A DNA stretch of 64,000 nt from positions 126,589,386 through 126,653,385 of the forward strand of contig CM053026.1 in NCBI GenBank assembly GCA_028564925.1, in the 5' to 3' direction. The notes beneath the pieces were generated by a model that saw only the letters and a program-made list of their open reading frames with translations, did no database searches and was not told the DNA's origin. Both the position numbers and the translations under genes were made by a program. The stretch is from Lithobates sylvaticus. Its lineage: Eukaryota; Chordata; Amphibia; Anura; Ranidae. Of the stretch, positions 12,291 to 23,320 are shown one piece after another; position 1 is the first letter of the stretch; each line of letters opens with the position of its first letter.

Positions 12291-12465
12291 CAGTGTTTCT
12301 CAACTCCAGTCCTCAAGGCGCCCCAACAGGTCATGTTTTCAGGATTTCCGTTATTTTGGACGGGTAATTTGATCAGTTTCACTGCCTTAGTAATTAGCCG
12401 GTACATCTGAGGGAAATCCTGAAAACATGACCTGTTGGGGCTCCTTGAGGACTGGAGAAACACTG
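12291..12465. mobile_element. hAT-type MITE, 175 bp
   Basis: Inverted ends CAGTGTTTCTCAACTCCAGT and its complement flank a 175-bp non-coding core. Near-identical 8-bp flanks ATCTAGAT (12283-12290) and ATCTATTT (12466-12473; 7 of 8 after allowing one change) fit a hAT target duplication. Long complementary arms (about 12297-12350 and 12412-12460) make it almost wholly fold-back. Confidence 0.85.
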
Positions 12466-12473
12466 ATCTATTT

Positions 12474-13189
12474 TATGGTCCTCTACTGTTCACATTTAGG
12501 TAAAGCTCTGTGTTTGAGATTAGATAGACGTGATAAGGGGGCATTACTGGCGTAATGTGCTGGCTCTACCCAACTCATCCCATGGGCAAGGGTAGAACAA
12601 GATGAAAAGACCAAGGGATGGTCATGCATCCTTTTTTCTTTCTATTTTTAAAGAGGTAGAAAACTTTTAAAATAAGGGGGGGGGGGGGGCGGAACACCAT
12701 ATGGGAGGGGGGTATAAAACTATAGATTGTAGATTGAAGTTCTGCATTAAAACATCCCTCTCCCCCAGTACTTACACTGAAGAAATATATACTTAAAAAA
12801 AACATTTGGAGTTCTGTGTTACTCTTAATACATCTCTATAAATAAAATTACTAAAATGTCATAGCTTGTCAGAAATTTAAACCTTTAAAAACATTTCATA
12901 ATCTCTATTTTTGTCAAGTGCAATCCAAGTTTACATAATCAGTCATAAAATATTACAAGTGGCCCCTGCAGTTCCCTTCAAGTGCACCTGTCAGCGTTAA
13001 CTGACATGTTCAGATTTATTAGTGGTTTTAAATTAAAATACAGCCTATACAGAGTAGGTATGCTAATAAAAAAAAAAAAAAAAGAATTTAAATATGGCAG
13101 CGCCTTAGTAGTGAAGACATACAGTTACTCCATACTATTATTTTAAAATCAGAAAACAAACAAAAAAAAACCCCACACACTTAAAAAGG

Positions 13190-13228
<39 letters not shown>

Positions 13229-14342
13229 TTTAAAAAAAAGTCTGACATGTAGGATTTTCTTTGCCAGAAGACATTCTATTGGTCTCTTCTGTCACAGTGG
13301 CTTCTCTTTGCCTCTCAGTGTTAATGTACTGTAACCTGCACATGTGCAGCTTAGCGTATATTTACAACATCTCTCTGTGCTTTTATGATGGAAGGAGTCC
13401 GAACCCAGTAAGATAACCGGGAGAAAATAGAAGCACCCGTAGCAGCTGAGGGCGCTGACAGCACAGCCCTGTAGGGGATTCATTTGGCAAGTAAGCCTAT
13501 CATACATGTGCTAATATACTGTGTATACTAGTATATTAGGACATAATGCTCCCGTTGGACATTTTTAATTTTAATTCCACTTTAAAAAAAAAAAAAAAAA
13601 AAAAACACATCCTGTTATTCTTCTGCCATTTCCTTTTTGCCAGAAGCATGGGGATGAAAGGCTGATTCACCACAAAAGTACCATTTCTGTTTAGGGTGGG
13701 CAGCGGCCATTTTTTTTCTATCACTCAAATGCTCCAGCAGTGAGAACTTCCTACAGTAGTTCAGGTCTTCCACAAGACCATCATAAAGGTTTCAGTTGGA
13801 TGCCACAATTAGTTAGTTACTCTACATTATGCTGAAGCCACTGGAAATCTTAACATTAACTGGCTTTTAATGGCCATGACAGTAGCGCATGACTATGAAG
13901 GATCTCTTGCTAGTAAAATCTCAGAAAACAACAAGCCAGCCTAAACCTATTCATTTTAGTTGTCTTAGATTACATTTGGACAGCCAGGCAGTCTAACAGA
14001 GAGGTGGGCAACATGGCAACAAACGCTAACAGACCCAGGAAAAACAGAAAATGAGGACCACCTGAAGCTCAAAGAGCTGCCTGAAGAGCCCAACACCTGA
14101 AGCTGGCATCAGACGAGGCCTGAATTTCCACACTGTACAACTTATAAAACAAAAAACAGAAGACCAAGTGAAAGCCCTGCAAACTAAAAAAGCGCTTGAC
14201 GCCAAAAAGAGCGGGAAGCAAGAAGAAGTCTGCATGATGGTCTGCCTGAGTCACTTAGCGACGGTGACCATGAAGCCTCTGTCCCCTAAAAGGTCCATCC
14301 AACATACAATAGGAATCAGTCTTCTGGAAGATGCTGTGGCTA
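12474..14342. other. unclassified non-coding DNA
   Basis: No gene recognised. It includes poly-G (12677-12689), poly-A (13070-13083, 13585-13604) and an (AAT)n microsatellite (about 13189-13221). Confidence 0.4.
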
Positions 14343-14417
14343 ATGCCTAGTACACACAATGAGAATATCGGATAAAAAAAAAAAAAAGAAAATATGCATT
14401 TGGAGCGATCTGATAAT

Positions 14418-14457
14418 ATTAGTTACATAGTTAGTCAGATAGAACTTTCTTTTGGTG

Positions 14458-14495
<38 letters not shown>

Positions 14496-15630
14496 CACAA
14501 GTCCATCCAGTTCAACCATAAAAAAAATACAATCCCATATACACAATCCTTCACCCACAGTTCCAGAGGAACGCAAAAAAAAACCCAGCAAAGCATGCTC
14601 CAATTTGCTACAGCATGGGGAAAAAATACTTTCCTGATCCCCAGAGAGGGAATTAAATTTTCCCTGGATCAACTTTACCTATAAAATGTCAGTACCCAGT
14701 TATATTCTGTACATTTAGGAAAGAATCCAGGCCTTTTGTAAAGCAAATTACTGAGCTGGCCAGAATCACCTCTGGAGGGAGTCTATTCCACATTTTTCAC
14801 AGCTCTAATGCCCTGTACACATGGATGGATGGATCGGTGGTGACAGAGCAGGCTGTGGGCACTACAGATCCCGCCCACACGATAGGATTTTCTGACAACA
14901 AAATCCATGGGATTTTTTCCGACGGATGTTGGCTCAAACTTGTCTTGCATACACACGGAAATTCCGAACGTCAAGAATGCGGTGACGTACAACACGTACG
15001 ACGAGCCGAGAAAAATGAAGTTCAATAGCCAGTACTGCTCTTCTGCTTGATTCCAAGCATGCGTGGCAATTTGTGCGTCAGAATTGTGTACACACGATCG
15101 GAATTTCCGATCACGGATTTTGTTGTTGGAAAATTTGAGAACCTGATCTCAAATTTTGTGTGACAAATTCCTACGGAAAATGTGTGATGGAGCCTACACA
15201 CGGTCGGAATTTCCGACAACAAGGTCCTATCACACATTTTCCATCGGAAAATCCTATCATGTGTACAGGGCATTACTGTGAAAAAACCTTTCCAAATTTG
15301 GAGATTAAATCTTTTTTCCTCTAGACGTGAAGTGTGCCCCCTTGTCCTCTGTGATGACCTTAAAGTGAATAACTCAACACCAAGTTCACTATATGGACCA
15401 CTTATGTATTTGAATGTGTTGATCATATCCCCCTTAATATCCTCTTCTCAAGAGAGAATAAATTCAGTTCCTCTTTCATAGCTGAGCTCCTCCATGCCTC
15501 TTATCAGTTTGGTTGCCCTTCTCTGCACTTTCTCCAGTTACCCGATATCCTTTTTGAGAACTGGTGCCCAAAACTGAACTGCATATTCCAGATGAGGTCT
15601 TACTATTCGTTATTACACAGCTTTCAAGAG
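14418..15630 (-). mobile_element. CR1-type LINE, 3' portion, interrupted
   Basis: On the minus strand this is the C-terminal part of a CR1-clade reverse transcriptase plus the 3' untranslated region. Readable residues include YISGPYSELGVELFTLRSSQ and RLEEKRFNLQIWKGFFTV (about 15420-15280), then after the insertion the tail of the protein and a 3' end near 14418. This segment resembles the '...LEKRRLRGDMI...' C terminus common in CR1. It is 5'-truncated as usual for LINEs, split at about 14810/15272 by a MITE, and has further stops (for example in the poly-A/T-rich 3' part). It is not functional. 15631-15890 and the poly-A before 15909 are unassigned. Confidence 0.75.
14811..15272 (+). mobile_element. 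GTACACAC-type MITE (copy 3), inserted in the CR1 copy
   Basis: The ends ATGCCCTGTACACATG and CATGTGTACAGGGCAT are exact complements. Flanks CAGCTCTA / TACTGTGAAAAAACC join to restore the CR1 sequence, implying a TA (or TAA/TTA) target duplication. Within the first 80 bp is a GGATGGATGGATCGG stretch absent from the other copies. Non-coding. Confidence 0.85.
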
Positions 15631-15951
15631 CTGATCACAACAGTTCATGTGAAAATATCCAAAGGGAAAAGCGCAAAAATTGTTCTTGTAAGATAACAGA
15701 TGAACGATTTTCACATAGTATTTGTACAAGAAAAGAGTGACCAAGGTTATGCATGCTCGGAAAATAAAGAATTCATTGCAATACAATACATTACACTACT
15801 TCCGAAATTGTATTCTGTCTTCAAGACAGAGAATTCTGGGAATTTTCATAACTTGAGCAACCTATGCCTTTTTTATATAGACTAGCATGCAAAAAAAAAA
15901 AAAAAAATGGTCAATTATTCGTCTGATTTTCTCATTATGTGTACTAGGCAT

Positions 15952-16159
15952 GAACTGTAGCTAGACAGAGGGGACAGGAGAACAATTTCCTGATTGAGGT
16001 GAAAGGCAGAACTATCTTTAGGCAAGAAGGAAGTCTTGGACCTCAACACCACCTTGCCCCTATGTAAAACCACAAGAAACCTTAGTGGTGGCAGTAGAAC
16101 GAGGAATGTCTAATCGGTGCACAAAGACAGTGACGTCAGACGGCAGCCATGCCCCCTAC

Positions 16160-16198
<39 letters not shown>

Positions 16199-16238
16199 AC
16201 ACAACACGTCACACTAACTCCTCCCCGCCCCCTAGTGG
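15952..16238. other. no gene; long poly-A
   Basis: Only a poly-A tract at about 16161-16197 stands out. Confidence 0.4.
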
Positions 16239-16827
16239 TTAACTCCTTCACTGCCACTGTCATTTACATAGGAATCAGTGCTATTTTCTGTATAAATGAC
16301 AACGGTCCCAAAAATGAGTCAAAAATGTCCGATGTGTCCGCCATAATGTCGCAGTCACAATAAAAAAATCGCTGATCGCCGCCATTACTAGTAAAAAAAA
16401 TATATATTAATAAAAATGCTATAAAACTATCCCCTATTTTGTAAACGCTATAACTTTTGTGCAAACCAATCAATAATCGCTAATTGCAATTTTTTTTAAC
16501 CAAAAATATGTAGAAGAATACGTATCGGCCTAAACTGAGGGAAAAAATATGTTTTTTTTTATATATTTTTGGGGGATATTTATTATAGCAAAAAGTAAAA
16601 TATTGCATTTTTTTCAAAATTGTTGCTCTATTTTTGTTTATAGCGCAAAAAATAAAAACCGCAGGGGCGATCAAATACCACCAAAAGAAAGCTCTATTTG
16701 TGGGAAAAAAAGGACACCAATTTTGTTTGGGAGTCACGTCGCACGACCGCGCAATTGTCAGTTAAAGCGACGCAGTGCCGAATCGCAAAAAGGGGCCTGG
16801 TCCTTTGTCCAGGGCTGAAGTGGTTAA
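16239..16827 (+). mobile_element. TTAACCACTT-family element, ~590 bp
   Basis: Starts TTAACTCCTTCACTGCC and ends GGGCTGAAGTGGTTAA, with TTAA at both ends. The right half contains ATCAAATACCACCAAAAGAA and CGCGCAATTGTCAGTTAAAG, a signature block repeated (either strand) near 19080, 31225, 32700, 37670 and 62060. Non-coding. Confidence 0.75.
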
Positions 16828-18930
16828 AAGGGAATTAGAAATACAAGTAAAGAAAAATACACTCTACTGTACACATTGCTTGCAAAATGATTGCTGTAGG
16901 GGAGGGCCACGGACACTGGGATATATACACAACTATAGCGCTAACTGTTCTGAACGATCACCTTAACTGGTTCTCCTGGTAAGTACACGATCTGGACTGG
17001 CACCAGTTGGATCCTGATCTACAGACCGGGATCAGAGAGTGATATAATCAGTTTAATGGTGGTGCATACAGGTTTACTGTAGTTTTGGCTACACTAACAA
17101 TGGACAAAATGTCACAAAGTTTTCTGCATCTTCAGGTAAGGGCAATAGGGTGAGAGAAAAATACTTCATTTTCAAGGGACCTATTTCTATCAATGTGTTG
17201 CAGTAATTTGGAAAAAGTCTCTGGAGTATTGCCCCGTATGGGGATATATAAAGGAATACAAGGCTTTCGAATGGGCAATGCAGTGTCAACGTAATGCACG
17301 TTAACATACGCGATAGCCTTAAAACCAGAAAAGAACATTACAGCATGAGAAATGTTTTCTGCGGGTGGCCAAATAACTTTCTTTGAAGGAAAAAAAAAAA
17401 AAAAATAAATAAATAAAAAAAAAAAATAAATAAAAAAAAAGGGAGATTCTCCTACTTTCCAACAATGCTCGCAGTTTCATTCTGCCTTCACGCAGTCTTC
17501 CATATGTATTGTACCCATTTATTAAAAAAAAAAAAAAACAGCATAAAAACAGAACTCCAATACTGCATCTCCTTCCTGACTCGGAAAGAAAAATGATTAA
17601 AAATGGATCAAAGAATGAAGTACAAGGCATCTGTTTGTACGTACCCAGAAACAAAAACATGGAAGCTACATTCCAGTTCTATTTTCATTGTGTATATAAA
17701 ATGATCGCTACAAATAAGACAAGCCATGTATTCCTTGAACAAACCCAGACTGACACTTTCAGCACTGTTAACCATACATATGGTACCGCTTTGTAAGGAA
17801 TGTACTTTAGAGGAAGAAAAGTAGAGCTTTGGAAGACAACAAAAGTGACCCCCTCAGGCTGATTGGCACAGCTAAAACTCCAATGGATGGAAAAATTCCT
17901 ATAATAAGTTACACATAACAGTTTCTGAATGGGGCCTCCTTCACAGCTTCTTTTAGTTCAATAGATTTAGAATGGTGTTGTGACTAGGCATGCCAAACAT
18001 AGGCATCCAGTTCAAAGTATTACTAAACCCAGTACCCTGCGTTCACTATATCTGGTCTCCCACAGTACACAGAACATGGAAATGTAATTATTTTAGTAGA
18101 TTTAAACTGCTAAATACCTTTTCTGATCAGCAGTATATAGGAGTCTTGTGACTTCTATCAGTGTCCAGCAGAGCACTGGTTAAAGCTTGTAGGAGGAGTT
18201 TTCATTCTCCTCCGATTATTCTATGAGGCTGTGTGACTCCTGACCCTCTGTCTGGACAGTGCTGATTGGCCCACATGCACCCTCCAGGCAATACACACCA
18301 ATCTGAGCATGTGCAGAGTTTCCCCCAAGGCTCTGTACTAGCAGCAGATAGATTGGGGACAGATAAGAAAGACAGGATCAAAACAGCCTTTTTACACAAT
18401 GCGCAGAATGAATCCCTTCAGCCAGTCAATCAGAGCTGGCCATGCCTATGGTCACCCACTGGCTTGGAGATTGAGTGTAAGGCAATGCAGTTCTTTTCAG
18501 ATGTTTTCTGTACAGAAAACGACATGCAAACCCTGCTTCCACCTCACCCACTTTTACTTCCAGCACCTGGAAGAGAGACGCATAACCCTGACTTTATTTG
18601 GCGGATTCTAAGCAATAATAAGGTCATTTCAAATAATCCTGTTTGGGGAAAACAGCAGTTTAATTTGCCATAGGGTGTTGTGTGAAAAGTGACAAAATGT
18701 TAGCAGTTTGATCTTCGTAAATTGTAAATAGTTCAATGCTTTAAAAAAACACCCACGCACGCACACACGCACACTGGAACTCCAAATATTAGCCTATTGC
18801 ATCAGTGATTACACTTTACATTCTCTTCTAAATTATGTTTCCTCAAACTATTAGGCCCGTTTCACTACAGCTTGTAGAAGAGCACCGTAAACAGCGAGCT
18901 TTGACAAAGCATTTGCAGAGTTTGCAGCTT
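16828..18930. other. unclassified non-coding DNA
   Basis: No gene found. Poly-A/(AAAT) stretches lie at about 17390-17440 and 17524-17538. The frames at 17509-17796 and 18266-18673 show no recognisable protein motif and are treated as chance. Confidence 0.4.
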
Positions 18931-20526
18931 TTAACCACTTACCCACTGGGCACTTAAACCCCCTTCCTAACCAGACCAATTTTCAGCTTTCGGTGCTCTC
19001 ACACTTTGAATGACAATTACTCCGTCATGCAACACTGAACCCAAATGAATTTTGTGTCCTTTTTTTCACACAAATAGAGCTTTCTTTTGGTGGTATTTAA
19101 TCACCGCTGGGTTTTTAAATTTTTGTGCTATAAATCAAAATATACTGAAAATTCGGTAAAAAAAATAAATAAAAATTCTTTGTTTCTATTAAAATTTATT
19201 GCAGAGTATTGGCGAGTATTGGCAGAGTATTGCAGTGTTGCAGAGCATTGCAGTGGTGGCAGAGCGTTGCACGGTGGTGGCAAAACGTTGCACGGTGGTG
19301 GCAGAGCGTTGCACGGTGGTGGCAGAGCGTTGCACGGTGGTGGCAGAGCGTTGCACGGTGGTGGCAGAGCGTTGCACGGTGGTGGCAGAGCGTTGCACAG
19401 TGGTGGCAGAGCGTTGCACAGTGGTGGCAGAGCGTTGCACAGTGGGGGCAGAGCGTTGCACAGTGGGGGCAGAGCGTTGCACAGTGGGGGCAGAGCGTTG
19501 CACAGTGGGGGCAGAGCGTTGCACAGTGGGGGCAGAGCGTTGCACAGTGGTGGCAGAGCGTTGCACAGTGGTTGGGGCAGAGCATTGCACAGTGGTGGTG
19601 GCAGAGCATTGCACAGTGGTTGGTGGCAGAGCATTGCACAGTGGTTGGTGGCAGAGCATTGCACAGTGGTTGGTGGCAGAGCATTGCACAGTGGTTGGTG
19701 GCAGAGCATTGCACAGTGGTTGGTGGCAGAGCATTGCACAGTGGTTGGTGGCAGAGCATTGCACAGTGGTTGGTGGCAGAGCGTTGCACAGTGGTTGGGG
19801 CAGAGCATTGCACAGTGGGGCAGAGCGTTGCACAGTGGGGGCAGAGCGTTGCACAGTGGGGGCAGAGCGTTGCACAGTGGGGGGCAGAGCGTTGCACAGT
19901 GGGGGCAGAGCGTTGCACAGTGGGGGCAGAGTATTGCACAGTGGTTGGTGGCAGAGAATTGCACAGTGGTGGCAGAGCATTGCACAGTGGTGGCAGAGCA
20001 TTGCACAGTGGTGGCAGAGCATTGCACAGTGGTGGCAGAGCATTGCACAGTGGTGGCAGAGCATTGCACAGTGGTTGGTTGCAGAGCATTGCACAGTGGT
20101 TGGTTGCAGAGCATTGCACAGTGGTTGGTTGCAGAGCATTGCACAGTGGTGGCAGTGTATTGACCAGCGCTGTGGGCACTACACATCCAGCCCACAGCGC
20201 TGGTCCCGTCTCTCCCCCTCTCCGCTTCTCTCCTCTCTGTACCGATCGGTACAGAGAGGGGAGGGAGGAACCGGCGTCATGACGTGACGCCGGTTTGTGT
20301 ACATGTGATCGCTCCGTCATTTGACGGAGCGATCACGTGGTAAACGGCCACTATCAGCGGCCGTTTACCGTGATCCGTGATGCTCGGGACCCGTCGGTCA
20401 CGGATGTTACCGAGTGCGCGCCCCAGGGGGGCGCGCGGGAGCAAGTTTCTGGGAGGACGTCCTCCCAGGATAAGCCGACCGCGCTGTAGCCGTCTTTTGG
20501 ACTATAGCGCGGTCGGCATGTGGTTA
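18931..20526 (+). mobile_element. TTAACCACTT-family element carrying a minisatellite
   Basis: Left end TTAACCACTTACCCACTGGG at 18931; right end near GGCATGTGGTTA at 20526. The left flank has the family block (TTTCTTTTGGTGGTATTTAATC). The right part has a series of GC-rich hairpins (GATCGCTCCGTCA/TGACGGAGCGATC, about 20308-20335; AAACGGCC / GGCCGTTT, about 20342-20366; GCGCGGTCGG repeats to 20515). About 960 bp of tandem repeat occupies the middle. Non-coding. Confidence 0.75.
19200..20163 (+). repeat. GC-rich minisatellite, 21- to 25-bp units
   Basis: About 43 units of the form CAGAGCRTTGCACAGTGGTGG (21 bp), with longer variants (about 25 bp, ...GTGGTTGGTGG) concentrated at 19610-19800 and 20060-20130. 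Units are arranged in blocks of like variants: CACGGTGG (19262-19390), CAGTGGGGG (19440-19540), GTTGGTGG (19615-19790), then a return of the earlier types. No unit contains a stop in most frames, so frames of more than 300 aa open in several phases on both strands. I regard none as a gene. Confidence 0.95.
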
Positions 20527-20748
20527 CCGTTCAACTCCAGTTTGTAAATGTTGAACACAGATCCTAATGGAAGTGTTGATTGCCACTTTAAGCAAGCTGC
20601 TAGCAGGCTTTGAACAAGCTTCAAGTGCTGAAGCCTGCTAGCAGCTTGCTAAAAGGAGGTTGGAAAGTCACTAAAAAACACAATTACTTGTATCATCTCT
20701 GTTTTTGCAAGATATAAAGTGCAGTATGTGTGTTTCTTTTGAATTATA
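20527..20748. other. short hairpin-bearing non-coding DNA
   Basis: About 20592-20652 contains AGCAAGCTGCTAGCAGGCTT and its inverted copy (AAGCCTGCTAGCAGCTTGCT), a perfect 20-bp hairpin around TGAACAAGCTTCAAGTGCTG. No gene is seen. Confidence 0.55.
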
Positions 20749-21086
20749 ATTCTAAATACCAAATGATTTGGACCAGTGCACAAACAAGGTCCATAAAAGA
20801 CATGGATGAGTAAGTTTGGGGTGGAGGAACTTGACTGGCCTGCACAGAGTCCTGACCTCAACCTGACAGAACACCTTGAGGCGATTCAGTTCGCATTGTA
20901 GCCAGGCCTTCTCGTCCACATCAGTGACTGACCTCACAAATGTGCTTATGGAAGAATGGTCAAACATTCCCATAGACACAATCCTAAACCTTGTGGACAG
21001 CCTTCCCAGAAGAGTTGAACCCTATGGACTAAGACGCCATTAAAGTTGTGCATGTAAAGGAAGGCGTCCCAATACAAATGTATACA

Positions 21087-21092
<6 letters not shown>
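20749..21092 (+). pseudogene. Tc1/mariner transposase, C-terminal relic
   Basis: Frame reading at about 20818-20880 gives GVEELDWPAQSPDLNLTEHL, the DDE-family block of Tc1-like transposases around the third catalytic acidic residue (usually WPAQSPDLNPIENLW). Downstream are in-frame stops and frame changes. The fragment ends in GGCGTCCCAATAC (21065-21077), the usual Tc1 3' terminal stretch, just before a (TA)n run. It is 5'-truncated: the catalytic first two Asp residues and the DNA-binding domain are absent. Confidence 0.85.
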
Positions 21093-21164
<72 letters not shown>

Positions 21165-21165
21165 G

Positions 21166-21220
<55 letters not shown>

Positions 21221-21224
21221 GTAT
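21091..21224. repeat. (TA)n-(CA)n microsatellite
   Basis: TA dinucleotides (about 21091-21180, with a short TTATGATAATA break) followed by CA dinucleotides to 21220. Flanked by the Tc1 end on the left and the candidate LTR on the right. Confidence 0.95.
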
Positions 21225-21228
21225 GTAT

Positions 21229-22094
21229 TGTGGAGATGGGACTCCATGTCACAGGTGCATATGATCAGTGTATGCCTGATTTTGTTAGGCTTGCTAATTG
21301 TACACCTGTGTGATGGCTTCATAATCATCCCAGGAATAGAGGTCAGTGCTCAGACTTGGAGACAGCTCTGCCCGGCAGACAGGAAGTCTGGTCTAGGAGG
21401 TAGGGAGGGTCCCAGTAGGAGACGGCTCCAGGAGAAAGAGACCGGAGGTCTCGGAGTCTAATGCCGCGTACACACGGTCGGAATTCTCGTTGGAATTCCG
21501 ACGGAATTTCGCTCCACACGGTCACACCAAATTCCGATGGTCTGTAACACAGCGGCATAAAACACATTCGACAGCACTATAAAAGGGAAGTTTAATGCGT
21601 CGAATTGTTTCCAAGCATGCGTCGGAATTTTGCGTGTCGGAATTGCATACACACAATCGGAAAATCCGATCGAAAGGTTTTCCGTCTGAAAAATTGAGAA
21701 CAGGTTCTCAATCAAAATTCCGTTGGAAATTCCGACAGAAAAGACCGATGAGCATACACACGGTCGGAAAATCCATTGAAAAGCTCCCATCGGACTGTTC
21801 CATCGGAAATTCTGACCGTGGAATGCAGGTGGCAGCCTGTGTGTACGTCTGTAGCAGGCAGATGTGGCCCGTGACCAAAACAGCACGAAGATGACAGTGA
21901 GTAAGCAGGAGGCTATAGTTAGTGTTTATACAGTGATGGTGGAACCCCCTGTGAGGGAAGATTACCGTTTGTTTGAACTTTTTCATTACCTTTAAATAAA
22001 AGTGGGCTGCCATGCCCTAAAAACGCAGTCTGGAGTGGCACGTTTCTGGAAAACTGCATGCACCACTTGGACCTAATCACCCCGGATCGTCACA
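21229..22094 (+). mobile_element. candidate solo LTR with a MITE inside
   Basis: Begins TGTGGAGATGG and ends GGATCGTCACA (TG...CA, 4-bp inverted TGTG/CACA), flanked on both sides by the 4-bp GTAT (21225-21228, 22095-22098). AATAAA occurs at about 21996, as expected for a transcript end in the LTR. Without the MITE it would be about 500 bp. No internal retroviral coding region adjoins it, hence 'solo'. The GTAT match lies in a TA-rich neighbourhood and could be chance. Alternative: an unrelated non-coding segment. Confidence 0.4.
21461..21827 (+). mobile_element. GTACACAC-type MITE (copy 4)
   Basis: Left end ATGCCGCGTACACACGGTCG. The right end has lost part of the terminal repeat (…CTGACCGTGGAATGC). 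The interior has the GCATGCGTCGGAATTT and GGTTTTCCGTC motifs of the family. It sits inside the candidate LTR. Confidence 0.75.
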
Positions 22095-22170
22095 GTATAT
22101 ATAGTATCATTTTTTTATGTAGAAGAAGTTATTTTGAATCCTGTGGTGGCATAATGGATACACTTTAGAC

Positions 22171-22293
22171 CAGGGGTCTTCAAACTATGGCCCTCCATCA
22201 TGCCTAGTCATGTCTGTGAATGTCAGAGTTTTGCAATGCCTCATGGATGTGTAGTTCTGCAACAGTTGGAGGGCCGTAGTTTGAGGATCCCTG
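22171..22293. mobile_element. hAT-type MITE, 123 bp, perfect 8-bp target duplication
   Basis: Ends CAGGGGTCTTCAAACTATGG and its complement, flanked by identical CTTTAGAC (22163-22170 and 22294-22301). Same family as 2825-2981 with a shorter core. Confidence 0.9.
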
Positions 22294-22301
22294 CTTTAGA
22301 C

Positions 22302-22905
22302 CTTGGACTTCCAAGAAGATAAGAAAACCACGTTTGTAGAGGTGCTTGAGGAAAGGATAATACTGAAGCATGGGATCAGTGTGTGGTTAAGCTCTTTGGT
22401 AAAAGGCACGACACTTAATTTACCAACAAAAAGGAACGAGTGAACAAAGACATGGGTGTAACTTACAATGACTAAGCTAAACACCAGCTGAATCATGAAA
22501 AACATCACTCTTAAATAAATATACACAAACTCTCTTACAAATACCGAAGACAGTTTACATATTTTCTGATGAATTCACCAATCATTTAGACCCCAGTTAC
22601 AGCCATATTTCACAAGTCATTCCCGGATACAATGAACCCTAGTAGACAAATGGGGGACAGTTGAGCAGGCCAATACTAAAAATAAAGAGTCATTTATTAG
22701 AATACTCAAATTTCATCATATAAAAAGGAAAATTAAAGCTCTGACCAACGTGTTTTGTACTATAACACCAGGAGGAATCCTGCATTGGTCTGGTAACTTG
22801 TCATGAGACCATTCAGGAGATACTGCTTGGAAGATCTCTGCAGATTTCTTGGATCTTTAGAGGCAAGCATCAAGAGGCTGATCGAACTCGGCGTCTGTGC
22901 TTTTA
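22302..22905. other. non-coding DNA with degenerate hammerhead-like motif
   Basis: No gene. Around 22743-22790, minus strand, CTGGTGTTATAGTACAAAAC followed by ACGTTGGTC resembles a decayed Penelope-type hammerhead core (CUGAUGA and GAAAC both altered). Confidence 0.35.
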
Positions 22906-23320
22906 TTGCCGCGTACACACGAGCGGAATTTCCGTCCGAAAAATCTTGGATGATTTTTCCAATGGAATTCCGCTCAAGCTTGTCTTGCATACACACGGTC
23001 ACACAAAAGTTCTCTGAACTTTTGACCGTCTAGAATGTGGTGATGTACAACACTACGACGAGCCGAGAAAATGAAGTTCAATGCTTCCGAGAATGCGTCA
23101 AATTGTTTCCGATCATGCGTGATTTTTTTTTGCGTGTCCGAACTGCATACAGACGATCGCATTTTCGGATCAGAACTTTTCCCGAACCGAAAAGTAGAGA
23201 ACATGCTCTCAATCTTTTGCTGGTTGGAATTCCGCCAGCAAAAGACCGATGGAGCATTATCCGACAAAAACCTCTCATCAGAGTTTTGCTGGCGACATTT
23301 CCGATCGTGTGTACGCAGCA
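22906..23320 (+). mobile_element. GTACACAC-type MITE (copy 5)
   Basis: Left end TTGCCGCGTACACACGAGCG; right end CGATCGTGTGTACGCAGCA, a near-exact complement. Flanking TTTTA / TAATAG are compatible with a TA duplication. The frames across 22974-23451 are fold-back DNA, not genes. Confidence 0.85.

Larger units (their letters stand above)
14343..15951. mobile_element. outer MITE with ATGCCTAGTACACACAATGA ends, split by a LINE
   Basis: The left end ATGCCTAGTACACACAATGA (14343) is matched by its complement TCATTATGTGTACTAGGCAT ending at 15951. Almost everything between them is other repeats: a CR1-type LINE copy (14418-15630), which itself contains a GTACACAC MITE. The original element was therefore short, and the present 1.6 kb reflects two later insertions. 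Confidence 0.65.

Noticed and set aside
19087-20320. Frames of 316-374 aa on both strands rich in CNALPPTTVQ / ALHSGGR repeats
   Set aside because: By-product of the 21- to 25-bp minisatellite; multiple frames are open on both strands with no domain.
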